From the NCBI RefSeq assembly GCF_003751605.1, contig NZ_RJVJ01000003.1, positions 248,001 to 312,000 of the forward strand: a stretch of 64,000 bases of DNA, written 5' to 3'. The position numbers were made by a program, and so were the translations under genes. The notes under the pieces were generated by a model. It ran no database searches. It was not told the DNA's origin and was given only the letters and a program-made list of their open reading frames with translations. This document shows, in pieces, positions 47,998-54,964 of this stretch (position 1 is its first letter; each line of letters starts with the position of its first letter). The stretch is from Kitasatospora cineracea. GTDB lineage: Bacteria; Actinomycetota; Actinomycetes; Streptomycetales; Streptomycetaceae.

Positions 47998-48663
47998 ATG
48001 CGTCTGACCAAGTATGCCCACGCCTGCGTCCGGATCGACTCGCCCGAGGGAGAGCGCTCCGTCCTGATCGACCCGGGGTGCTGGACGGAACCGAAGGCGT
48101 TCGACGGCGTCCGGGCGGTGCTCTACACGCACGCGCACGCCGACCACCTCGACCCCGACCTGCTGGCCGCCGCCCGCGCCGCCGACCCGGAGCTGGAGGT
48201 GTACACCCACCCCGAACTCGCGGCCGAACTCGCCGCCCACCCCGCCCTGGCCGGCCCCGCGCCCACCGCCGTCCGCCCGGGGGAGTCCTTCGAGGCGGGC
48301 GGCTTCGCGGTGCGCGCCGTCGGCGGCCGGCACGCCCGGGTCATCGACGACCACCCGGACTGCGCGAACCTCGGCTACCTGGTCGAGGGCGTCTACCACC
48401 CCGGAGACTCCCTGCACGTCCCGCGCGGCCACGACGGCCGGGCCGAGGACGTCCGCGCCCTGCTGCTCCCCGCCTCCGGCCCGTGGCTGAGCCTGCGGGA
48501 GGCGATCGAGATGGTCCGCGCCCTCCGCCCGGAACGCGCCTTCCCGATCCACGACGCCAACCTGAGCCCGATCGGCGCCGAGAACTTCGACGGCTGGCTC
48601 GAGGGGGAGTCCGCCACCCGCTACGCCCGGATCGCGCTCGGCGAGTCCGCCGTCCTGGACTGA
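47998..48663 (+). CDS. MBL-fold metal-dependent hydrolase (221 aa)
   Basis: UlaG-like metallo-beta-lactamase fold. MRLTKYAHACVRIDSPEGER SVLIDPG, the metal motif YTHAHADHLD (HxHxDH), AVGGRHARVIDDH, VYHPGDSLHVP and a late PIHDANLSPIGAENF. ATG 47998 follows a TACGTT box by 7 nt, indicating a leaderless start. The specific substrate (lactone, phosphodiester or other) is not deducible. It converges on the SDR gene across a hairpin. Confidence 0.9.
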   Translation: MRLTKYAHACVRIDSPEGERSVLIDPGCWTEPKAFDGVRAVLYTHAHADHLDPDLLAAARAADPELEVYTHPELAAELAAHPALAGPAPTAVRPGESFEAGGFAVRAVGGRHARVIDDHPDCANLGYLVEGVYHPGDSLHVPRGHDGRAEDVRALLLPASGPWLSLREAIEMVRALRPERAFPIHDANLSPIGAENFDGWLEGESATRYARIALGESAVLD

Positions 48664-48667
48664 ACCG

Positions 48668-48711
48668 GGGCCCCGGCCCCCGGCCCCCCGGCCCCCCGGC
48701 CCCCGGCCCCC
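48668..48711. repeat. CGGCCCC-type low-complexity repeat
   Basis: About six imperfect units of CCCCGGC/CCCCCGGC follow the MBL-fold gene directly, just before the terminator stem. Non-coding. Confidence 0.75.
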
Positions 48712-48748
48712 GGCGGTCCGCGACCGGCCGGAGCCGCCGCGGACCGCC
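48712..48748. terminator. terminator between MBL-fold and SDR genes
   Basis: A perfect 11-bp stem (GGCGGTCCGCG 48712-48722 with 48738-48748) and a 15-nt loop between two convergent genes. Confidence 0.7.
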
Positions 48749-48753
48749 CGCGC

Positions 48754-49518
48754 TCACTGGCCCATCACGTACCGGACGGTCGGGCCGGTGGTCCAGCCGC
48801 CGTCCACCGCGAGCTCGGCGCCGGTGATGTAGGACGCGGCGTCGGAGAGCAGGAAGACGGTGGCCGAGGCGATCTCGGGCGCCTCGCCGACCCGGCCCAT
48901 CGGGGTGTTGGGGTAGTTGCCCTCACCGCGCTGGATCCCGGTGGACGCCGTCATCGGGGTGTAGGTCATGCCCGGGTGCACGGAGTTCACCCGGATCCGG
49001 TCCACGCCCAGCTCCACCGCGCCGATCTTGGTCAGGCCGCGCACCCCCCACTTGGACGCGCCGTAGCCCGCCGTCAGCGCCAGGCCCATCAGGCCGGCCG
49101 CCGAGGAGATGTTCACCACCGAGCCGCCGCCGGCCGCCCGCAGCGCGGGGATCACCGTCTTCATGCCGATGAACACACCGGTCAGGTTGATGTCCAGGAC
49201 CTTGCGGAAGTGCTCCACCGACTCCTCGGCCAGGAAGCTCCCGGTGGAGATGCCCGCGTTGTTCACCAGCCCGTGCACCGCCCCGAACTCGGCCTGCGCG
49301 TAGGCGATCACGTCCGCCCAGTCCTGCTCCGAGGTGACGTCGTGGTGCCGGTACCGGGCCCGCTCGCCCAACTCCGCGGCGACGGCCTCGCCGTCCGCGT
49401 CCAGGACGTCCGTGATCAGCACGTTCGCCCCCGCCCCGACCGCCTGCCGGGCGGTCTCCGCGCCCAGGCCCCGGGCCCCGCCGGTGATGACGACGGTCTT
49501 GCCGGACAGCTCGCTCAT
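48754..49518 (-). CDS. short-chain dehydrogenase, hydroxysteroid-dehydrogenase-like (254 aa)
   Basis: Classical SDR: cofactor motif TGGARGLGAETARQAVGAGA (TGxxxGxG, about 12-18), HDVTSEQDW, NNAGIS, catalytic Ser in SVVNISSAAGLMGL and the YGASK Tyr/Lys (about 150-155), VNSVHPGMTYTPM. It resembles the 3-alpha/20-beta-hydroxysteroid dehydrogenases of Streptomyces. ATG 49518 with GAGGAGCAAGTC upstream. It probably shares an operon with the TetR gene 160 bp upstream. True substrate unknown. Confidence 0.92.
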   Translation of the reverse strand: MSELSGKTVVITGGARGLGAETARQAVGAGANVLITDVLDADGEAVAAELGERARYRHHDVTSEQDWADVIAYAQAEFGAVHGLVNNAGISTGSFLAEESVEHFRKVLDINLTGVFIGMKTVIPALRAAGGGSVVNISSAAGLMGLALTAGYGASKWGVRGLTKIGAVELGVDRIRVNSVHPGMTYTPMTASTGIQRGEGNYPNTPMGRVGEAPEIASATVFLLSDAASYITGAELAVDGGWTTGPTVRYVMGQ

Positions 49519-49530
49519 GACTTGCTCCTC

Positions 49531-49564
49531 GGTACTCGCCCTGCGGGGGTACTCGCCCTGCGGG
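49531..49564. repeat. 17-bp tandem duplication upstream of the SDR gene
   Basis: GGTACTCGCCCTGCGGG occurs twice head to tail (49531-49547, 49548-49564), 12 bp upstream of the SDR start codon, in the spacer between TetR and SDR. It could be an operator pair or a chance duplication. Confidence 0.75.
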
Positions 49565-49678
49565 CACGGGCCTCGTGGGCCCTCGTTGTTCCATCGGTAC
49601 GCCCCCCGCCGGCATCCGGCCCGCGGACACCGGCGGCCCCGCTCCCGTTGCGTCGGCCGGGTGCGGGGTGGAGGGGGA

Positions 49679-50311
49679 TCAGGGGACCGGCGCGGTCAGC
49701 AGGCCGGTGCAGACGGCGACGAGGTCGGCGAGGTACGCCCGGTCGTCGCTCAAGGTGGGCTCGCCCTCGGCCAGCTGCCGGGCGCGTTCGGCCAGCGCGG
49801 CCCCGATCAGGGTCAGCGCCAGGTCGATCCGCTCCAGCCGGACCGGCTCGGGGGCCAGCGGGACCAGCGGCGTCTCCAGCGCCAGGATCAGCCGCCAGTA
49901 CAGCGTCCCGGCCAGCCCCGCGTGCGGGCGCCGCTCGCGGATGCCGCTGCGGTGGCTGACCTGGGTGGAGATCCGCAGGCAGTCCCGCCCGCGTTCGGTG
50001 CTCAGCTCGGTGGACTCCGCGTCGACCAGCGCCCGGAGCAGCTCGCCCAGCGAACGCCCCTCCGGCTTCGGCAGCCGCTCGGCGAGCGCCTGCTCGGTGC
50101 GCCGCTGGCGCTCGGCCATCACCGCGTCCAGCAGCCCCTCGCGCGAACCGAAGTGGTACTGCACCGCGGACGGGTTCGCCTGCCCGGCCCCCCGCACCAC
50201 CTCGCGCAGCTGCGCGCCGTGCACGCCCCGCGCCGCGAACACCCGTTCGGCGGAACGGATCAGCAGTGCCCGGGTGGAGCCGCTGTCACCGCCGGTCGAC
50301 TTCGTTGCCAT
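49679..50311 (-). CDS. TetR-family repressor (210 aa)
   Basis: N-terminal TetR HTH: TRALLIRSAERVFAARGVHG, LREVVRGAGQANPSAVQYHF GSREGLL; divergent helical C-terminal ligand domain. ATG 50311. The upstream DNA contains two nested inverted repeats in an AT-rich patch, likely its operator. Probably regulates itself and the downstream SDR gene. Ligand unknown. Confidence 0.92.
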   Translation of the reverse strand: MATKSTGGDSGSTRALLIRSAERVFAARGVHGAQLREVVRGAGQANPSAVQYHFGSREGLLDAVMAERQRRTEQALAERLPKPEGRSLGELLRALVDAESTELSTERGRDCLRISTQVSHRSGIRERRPHAGLAGTLYWRLILALETPLVPLAPEPVRLERIDLALTLIGAALAERARQLAEGEPTLSDDRAYLADLVAVCTGLLTAPVP

Positions 50312-50317
50312 GCCTCC

Positions 50318-50350
50318 ACATTAATGCTCGCCATTATTAATGTCGAGCAT
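50318..50350. promoter_or_regulatory. nested inverted repeats upstream of the TetR gene
   Basis: ACATTAAT-N10-ATTAATGT (50318-50343) and ATGCTCG-N13-CGAGCAT (50324-50350) overlap. Both are perfect, and the first is strikingly AT-rich for this genome. Position directly before the repressor start suggests an autoregulatory site. Confidence 0.65.
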
Positions 50351-50461
50351 CAGGGCAGCTGGCGGGGGCTGCACCCGTCCGGGTACCGCCTGGGAACTGG
50401 CTGGGAACCCCGGCGCGCGGCAGGAGGAATCTCCAAGCCGCCCTTGCTAGCTTCGTGACGC

Positions 50462-51463
50462 ATGATCGACTCGTCCCACCTGGCAGCCCGGTCACGCTCC
50501 CTGGCGCTCCACCTGCTGTCCCGGCTCAGACTCCGACACCTCGCCTGGCCACTGTTCGCGGTGGCGCTCTGGCGCTACCTGGTGGTGTACGGCCTGCCGT
50601 ACGCCAACGACGTGGTCTTCCTCTGGCTGATCGCCGCCCTGGTCGCGGCCTCCGTGCACAGCGGCGGCCGCAAGGGCTGGCTGCACGTCCTGCGGGACTG
50701 GGTCCCGGTGATGGCCGTGGTCTGGACGTACTCCCTGCTCCGGGGCTACGGCGCGCACACCCCCTGGAAACCGCACTACGCCCCGCAGATCGCCTTCGAC
50801 AAGGTGCTCGGCTTCGGCGAGACCTGGACCGTCCGCCTGCAGGACTGGCTGTACCACCCCGGCCGGCCGCAGTGGTACGACTACGCCGCCGTCACCGTCT
50901 ACATGACGCACTTCTTCGCGGTGTTCGTGATCCTCGCCGTGCTGTGGAAGCGCAACCACGCCCGGTTCCGGCACTTCCTCGGCTGCTACCTGGCGATCAC
51001 CGCGATCGGCTTCGTCACCTACGTGCTCTACCCGGCCGACCCGCCGTGGCTGGCCGCGCTGGAGAACCACATGCCGGCCGTCAGCCGGATAGTGTCCACC
51101 GTCCTCGACAGCAGCGGCCTCCACCGGGCCGGCACCGTCTTCGAGAACGGCAGCAAGTTCGCCAACGACGTCGCCGCGATGCCCTCGCTGCACGCCGCCT
51201 ACCCGATGATGATCGCCCTGGTCTTCTGGCCCCGGGCGAGCCGCGGGCTGCGCGTCCTGCTCGCCGCGTACCCCCTGGCGATGGCCTTCACCCTGGTCTA
51301 CGGCGCCGAGCACTTCATCATCGACATCCTGGTCGGCTGGGCCTACGCCTGGGCGATGGTCACCCTGGTCAACCGCTTCGTCGCCCGCCGCGCCGCGGCC
51401 CGGGTCGCGAAGGAGGCCGCAGCCGTCCCGGCGGCCGCCGAACCGGCCGTCCCGGTCGGCTGA
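50462..51463 (+). CDS. PAP2/inositol-phosphorylceramide-synthase-like membrane protein (333 aa)
   Basis: Integral membrane lipid phosphatase/phosphotransferase (PAP2_3). About six transmembrane helices. Phosphatase motif 2 is MPSLHAAYPMMIALVFWPRA and motif 3 is VYGAEHFIIDILVGWAYAWA. The N-terminal loop TPWKPHYAPQIAFDKVLGFG ETWT is typical of actinobacterial members. A TAGCTT box ends 8 nt before ATG 50462, so it is probably leaderless. The C-terminal 30 residues are an Ala/Val-rich tail. Substrate lipid unknown. A strong terminator follows. Confidence 0.9.
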   Translation: MIDSSHLAARSRSLALHLLSRLRLRHLAWPLFAVALWRYLVVYGLPYANDVVFLWLIAALVAASVHSGGRKGWLHVLRDWVPVMAVVWTYSLLRGYGAHTPWKPHYAPQIAFDKVLGFGETWTVRLQDWLYHPGRPQWYDYAAVTVYMTHFFAVFVILAVLWKRNHARFRHFLGCYLAITAIGFVTYVLYPADPPWLAALENHMPAVSRIVSTVLDSSGLHRAGTVFENGSKFANDVAAMPSLHAAYPMMIALVFWPRASRGLRVLLAAYPLAMAFTLVYGAEHFIIDILVGWAYAWAMVTLVNRFVARRAAARVAKEAAAVPAAAEPAVPVG

Positions 51464-51493
51464 GGACCGGCTCCCTCCCACCCCGCGGGCCCC

Positions 51494-51531
51494 GGCCCCG
51501 GTCCCGGCAAGGTGGTGCCGGAACCGGGGCC
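51494..51531 (+). terminator. terminator after the PAP2 gene
   Basis: A 16-bp stem with one mismatch (51494-51509 with 51516-51531; left arm GGCCCCGGTCCCGGCA) and a 6-nt loop, 30 bp after the stop. Confidence 0.8.
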
Positions 51532-51786
51532 CCTTGCGTTCCCGGCGGCAGCCCCCACGGGCCGCCCGGAAACCGATGAACGAATTCCGGGAACTCGCTG
51601 GGCGTTCACTGGGAATCGAACGTTCCCGTGTTCGGGCTGGTGGGCCGCCCGAGTGAACCTGACGGCCCGTCAGAGACGGTGGTTCCGGGGCGATCGGGCG
51701 GGAGCGGTGAAGGCTTTGCCAATCCGTGGCGGAGTCTTGTTCCGCACCCCGGTAGCGTCGTGCGGAACCCAGCAGGAGGACCCACC
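51532..51786. other. gene-free leader region of the small-protein pair
   Basis: No convincing gene is seen. It contains GGGAA-N7-TTCCC (about 51611-51627), a perfect 15-bp palindrome CTGACGGCCCGTCAG (51659-51673), and the promoter dyad at 51739-51768 before the 23-codon ORF. Confidence 0.5.
51739..51768 (+). promoter_or_regulatory. dyad around the -10 box of the small-protein operon
   Basis: GTTCCGCAC (51739-51747) and GTGCGGAAC (51760-51768) are perfect 9-bp arms enclosing a TAGCGT -10 box (51753-51758). A repressor bound here would cover the promoter. Confidence 0.55.
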
Positions 51787-51858
51787 ATGGCCGCACCCCA
51801 CGCCCCGTCAGCGCCCGGCGCGCGCCCCCGACCCGCCGGCCGGCCGACGGCCCGATGA
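51787..51858 (+). CDS. 23-codon ORF coupled to a small membrane protein
   Basis: MAAPHAPSAPGARPRPAGRP TAR, an Ala/Pro/Arg peptide, begins at ATG 51787 behind an AGGAGGA site of near-ideal strength and spacing. Its TGA overlaps the ATG of the next gene (ATGA), so it may act mainly as a translational leader. No family is known for it; a product function is not claimed. Confidence 0.5.
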   Translation: MAAPHAPSAPGARPRPAGRPTAR

Positions 51859-52049
51859 TCTCCGGCCACCTCGCCGCACCCGCCCTCTGGGCGGTCCTCA
51901 CCCCGCTCGGCGTCCTGCTCTCCGGTGTCGGCCTGGCCTCCACCATCCGGATCCGCCCGGGCACCGACCGCCCCCGCGACCACCTGCTCGGCCCGCTGCT
52001 GATCGCCACCGGCATCCTGATCGCCGGCTTCGGCCTCTGGATGCTCTGA
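51855..52049 (+). CDS. small membrane protein (64 aa)
   Basis: Two hydrophobic segments (APALWAVLTPLGVLLSGVGL and LLGPLLIATGILIAGFGLWM) joined by a polar loop RIRPGTDRPRDH, predicted hairpin in the membrane. ATG 51855 has no ribosome-binding site of its own and relies on coupling with the preceding 23-codon ORF. No family recognised; partner unknown. Confidence 0.6.
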   Translation: MISGHLAAPALWAVLTPLGVLLSGVGLASTIRIRPGTDRPRDHLLGPLLIATGILIAGFGLWML

Positions 52050-52083
52050 CCCCGGCCCCGATCCGGCCTGGCCCCGCGCGGAC

Positions 52084-52476
52084 TCAGCGGCCACCGGCCG
52101 CACTGCCCCCGCCGCGGACCCTGGACTCGACGTGCCCGACGCGCTCGACGTGCCCGACGAACTCGGCACCGACGTTGCTCCAGTCGAACTCGGCCCGCCA
52201 CGCCGTCCGCCCCTGCGACCAGCCGACCAGCGCGTTCACCACCTTCGGGAGCGAGACCGTCAGGGTCCGGTAGTGCTCGGCGGGCACCCCGTCGCGGTAC
52301 TCCAACTGGTAGACGCCGTTCTCCTGGAGCCGCACCTGCGCGTACCAGTCACCCTCCGGCTCGTCCGCACCGAACCGCTCGACGACCAGGTGGGAGTCCC
52401 CGCGCTGCATGTTCGCCACCAGCCGGCTCAGGGCCGCCGGCCCCGGGTCGCGCATCGACAGTCCGCGCTCGGTCAT
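52084..52476 (-). CDS. conserved hypothetical protein (130 aa)
   Basis: Small soluble protein: MTERGLSMRDPGPAALSRLV ANMQRGDSHLVVERFG, then a beta-rich region YAQVRLQENGVYQLEYRDGV PAEHYRTLTV and AWRAEFDWSNVGAEF near the end. It resembles immunity-type or secretion-accessory proteins of actinobacteria only in general shape, so no function is given. ATG 52476 is chosen; ATG 52488 and 52455 are also possible. The promoter side holds a near-direct repeat ATGCTCCACGC/ATGCTTCACGC. Confidence 0.6.
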   Translation of the reverse strand: MTERGLSMRDPGPAALSRLVANMQRGDSHLVVERFGADEPEGDWYAQVRLQENGVYQLEYRDGVPAEHYRTLTVSLPKVVNALVGWSQGRTAWRAEFDWSNVGAEFVGHVERVGHVESRVRGGGSAAGGR

Positions 52477-52683
52477 CGCGTGAAGCATGCGTGGAGCATG
52501 CCGCACCCCACCGACAACACAGCCACCGGGGTACCCGACCGGTTCCACTCCGGCGTACTCCGGTGCACTCCGCAACTACCGCCGGAAGGCCAGGAGTTGA
52601 CGCCGGGACCGCCACCGGCCCGGCCCTCTCCCGCCCGCGCCGGGGGATCGACCGCCGGACACCCGCCGGGCAGACTGGGCCGG

Positions 52684-53397
52684 ATGGCGACACGACCCAC
52701 TCCCCGGGAAGACCTCCGCGCGATCCTCTTCGACTCGGGCGGCGTCCTGATGCGCCCGATCGGCGGCCGCTGGAACCCCCGCGCGGACTTCGAACCGACC
52801 GTCCTGGCCCACGCACCCGCCACCACCCCCGAACGGTTCGCGGCCGCCGTCGCCGCGGGCGACCGCTTCCTCGCCGCCACCTCGTCGACCCCGGCGACCG
52901 ACGACTACCACCGCCTGCTGCTCCACCACCTCGACGTGCCCCCGACCCCGGAACTCCTCGCCGACCTGCGCCGCGAACTCCCAGCGGCCGTCCTCCTGGA
53001 GACCTACCCCGACGTCCTGCCCACCCTGGAGGAACTCGCCCGCCGCGGCGTCCGGATGGCCGTGGTCTCCGACGCCTGGCCCAACCTCCCCACCCTGCAC
53101 GCGGGCCTGGGCATCGACCGCTTCTTCGAGGCGTACGCGATCTCCTCCGTCCTCGGCTGCAACAAACCGGACCCGCGGATGTACCACCACGCCAGCACCG
53201 CACTCGGACTCGCCCCGCACCACTGCCTGTTCGTCGACGACGACCCGACCCTGGTCGCCGCCGCCCTCGCCCTCGGCTACACCGGCCGCACCCTCTCCCG
53301 CGACACTCCCGCCTCCGCCCCTGCCCCCGCCTCCGCCTCCGCCTCCGCCGGAGTTCCGGCCATCACCTCCCTGGCCGACCTGCTGTCCCTCTTCTGA
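52684..53397 (+). CDS. HAD-superfamily hydrolase (237 aa)
   Basis: HAD-IA-like phosphatase: motif I LRAILFDSGGVLM (nucleophile Asp; the usual second Asp is Gly, as in the FDxGGVL subgroup), motif II MAVVSDAWPNLP, motif III CNKPDPRMYHHAS, motif IV CLFVDDDPTLVAAA. ATG 52684. Near the C-terminus an Ala/Ser/Pro repeat (PASAPAPASASASAG, about 53310-53355) is encoded by GCCTCC-type units. Substrate unknown. Loss of the second Asp could reduce phosphatase activity. Confidence 0.87.
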   Translation: MATRPTPREDLRAILFDSGGVLMRPIGGRWNPRADFEPTVLAHAPATTPERFAAAVAAGDRFLAATSSTPATDDYHRLLLHHLDVPPTPELLADLRRELPAAVLLETYPDVLPTLEELARRGVRMAVVSDAWPNLPTLHAGLGIDRFFEAYAISSVLGCNKPDPRMYHHASTALGLAPHHCLFVDDDPTLVAAALALGYTGRTLSRDTPASAPAPASASASAGVPAITSLADLLSLF

Positions 53398-53460
53398 CCC
53401 CGACGCGCCCCTGCCCTGCCCACTCGCCGACCACCCGCCCACCCCAGCTCCCTTGGCAGC

Positions 53461-53765
53461 CGGGCGAGTTGCTCGACCCGAAGCGCCGACAGCCCCGCGA
53501 CGGGTAGCGCCGTCGACCGGCGCGACAACGGACAGCGGGCGTCAACTACCTTCCCAGGCCGGCGAATCCGACAGCCCGGCGAGCTGTCCGGCCCGAAGCG
53601 CAGCCGACTCCGCGACGATGGGTGGGCCGTCGGTCGGTCGCCCGTCCACCCACCCGCCGGCCCGTCCGTCCGTGGCCCCCGTCAACTCCCCATCTGCGCC
53701 AGCAACTCCGGCAGCTCCGTGAGCCGCTCGATCCGCAGCACCGACGGCTCCGCGACGGGCGACGG
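53461..53765 (-). repeat. three related copies of a HAD gene's 3' end
   Basis: On the minus strand the last about 25 codons of the HAD gene (PVAEPSVLRIERLTELPEL, 53682-53765) recur in decayed form as IVAESAALRAGQLAGLSDS (about 53551-53630) and PVAGLSALRVEQLARLPREL (about 53451-53520). DNA similarity is evident over each block. Only the tail is copied, not the catalytic part. Confidence 0.6.
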
Positions 53766-54443
53766 GCCGCCGGTGACGAAGTCGACGCCGCGGTCCAGCC
53801 AGACCCCGGTGAGCCCGGCCGCGGCGGCCGCCGTGACGTCGGTGGGGAGCATGTCGCCGACATTGGCGGCCCGTTCGGGGACGGTTCCCATCCGGCGGCA
53901 GGCGGCGGCGTAGGCCGCGGGTTTGGCGGCGCCGAGTTCGGTCGGGGTCAGGACGGCTTCGAAGTGCCCCGCGAGCCCGAAGCGGTCCAGCTTGGCCCGC
54001 TGCTGCCCGGGGTCCCCGTTGGTGAGCACCGCCAGCCGGGGCCGGCGACCCGGCATCCGTCCGAGGGCCTCCAGGCAGGGCAGCACGTCGGCGTAGCACT
54101 GCCAGGACTCATCGAGGGCGGGCAGGTACCGCTCGGCGATCCACCTGTCCAGCGCCGCCGGATCCTCGGACACCGGCTCACCCAGCAGCGGCAGGAAGGC
54201 CCGGGTCCGTCGCCGGTGCTGCTCGGTGAACGAGCACTCCCCGTCCAGGTACTCCCACATGTGGCGCGCCTCCAACGCCCACCACTCCGCCGCCAGCTCC
54301 GCGACCGACCCCGCCGAGCCCGCCGACCCCGTCGACCCCACCGCCTCCGTCGCGCCCCCGACGATCCCGCCGATCGCGGCGAAGGCCGCCCGGCGGTGAT
54401 CGACCAGCGTTCCGTCCAGATCGAAGAACACCACATCCACCAT
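53682..54443 (-). CDS. HAD-superfamily hydrolase (253 aa)
   Basis: Complete HAD phosphatase: motif I VVFFDLDGTLVDHRRA (DxDGT), cap region WEYLDGECSFTEQHRRRTRA FLP, motif II LAVLTNGDPGQQRAKLDRFG, motif III GAAKPAAYAAACRRMG and motif IV NVGDMLPTDVTAAAAAGLTG. It is the (YjjG/PGP-like) HAD-IA type. A Gly/Ser/Ala stretch (EAVGSTGSAGSAGSVAE) interrupts the cap entry. ATG 54443. Decayed copies of its 3' end lie downstream. Confidence 0.9.
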   Translation of the reverse strand: MVDVVFFDLDGTLVDHRRAAFAAIGGIVGGATEAVGSTGSAGSAGSVAELAAEWWALEARHMWEYLDGECSFTEQHRRRTRAFLPLLGEPVSEDPAALDRWIAERYLPALDESWQCYADVLPCLEALGRMPGRRPRLAVLTNGDPGQQRAKLDRFGLAGHFEAVLTPTELGAAKPAAYAAACRRMGTVPERAANVGDMLPTDVTAAAAAGLTGVWLDRGVDFVTGGPSPVAEPSVLRIERLTELPELLAQMGS

Positions 54444-54512
54444 GCCGATGATCCTCCCGCGGGGCCGCCCCGCCCCGATACCCCGCCGTACGGGCTCTCG
54501 GCCGCGCGCGTA

Positions 54513-54822
54513 CTACAGGGCCGGGTACCCCAGCCCGCCGATGCCCTGCACCGCGACCAGCGCCCCCGGCCGGGCGCCGATCCGCTGCAGCCCGCTGAAC
54601 GCGCTCAGCCCGGCACGCAACAGCGGCGCCGCCTCGGCGGGCGGCACCTCGGCGGGCGGCACCTCGTCGGGGACGTGCACCAGACCGCTGGTCCGCGCGT
54701 AGACGACCTCGGCGTAACCTCTGTCGGCGTAACCGCCGTCGGCGGTGGCGCCGGTCTGCTCCTGGTGCCGGCAGTTCGCGAAGTCGCCGCGCCGGCAGGA
54801 GTCGCACTCCCCGCGCTGCCCC
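54513..54822 (-). pseudogene. decayed zinc-dependent alcohol dehydrogenase (MDR) fragment
   Basis: GECDSCRRGDFANCRHQEQT, GYAEVVYARTSGLVHVPDEV and AEAAPLLRAGLSAFSGLQRI GARPG are the structural-zinc lobe and the start of the Rossmann part of an MDR alcohol dehydrogenase. The catalytic N-terminus is missing, a stop follows GIGGLGYPAL, and two small in-frame tandem duplications (GYADRGYAE; EVPPAEVPPAE) are present. It is too short to be an enzyme. It ends close to the AtuA operon promoter. Confidence 0.72.
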
Positions 54823-54843
54823 GTACCCCCAACGGCCAAAAAC

Positions 54844-54859
54844 AAGCACGCATGCTTGA
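54844..54859. promoter_or_regulatory. operator-like dyad upstream of the AtuA operon
   Basis: CAAGCA-CGCA-TGCTTG, a perfect 6-bp inverted repeat, lies 105 bp before the atuA-like start in a small AT-richer patch. Comparable TetR-type sites control acyl-CoA catabolic operons in actinobacteria; no regulator gene is adjacent here. Confidence 0.5.
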
Positions 54860-54964
54860 TTTGCCCCCGGGTTGCTGCCAGGCTCGACCCCGACCGGACA
54901 CGCGCCACCCCCGGCCGCTGCCATCACCAACGGCGGCCGGAAACAGCGGAGTTGGGGAGACATC

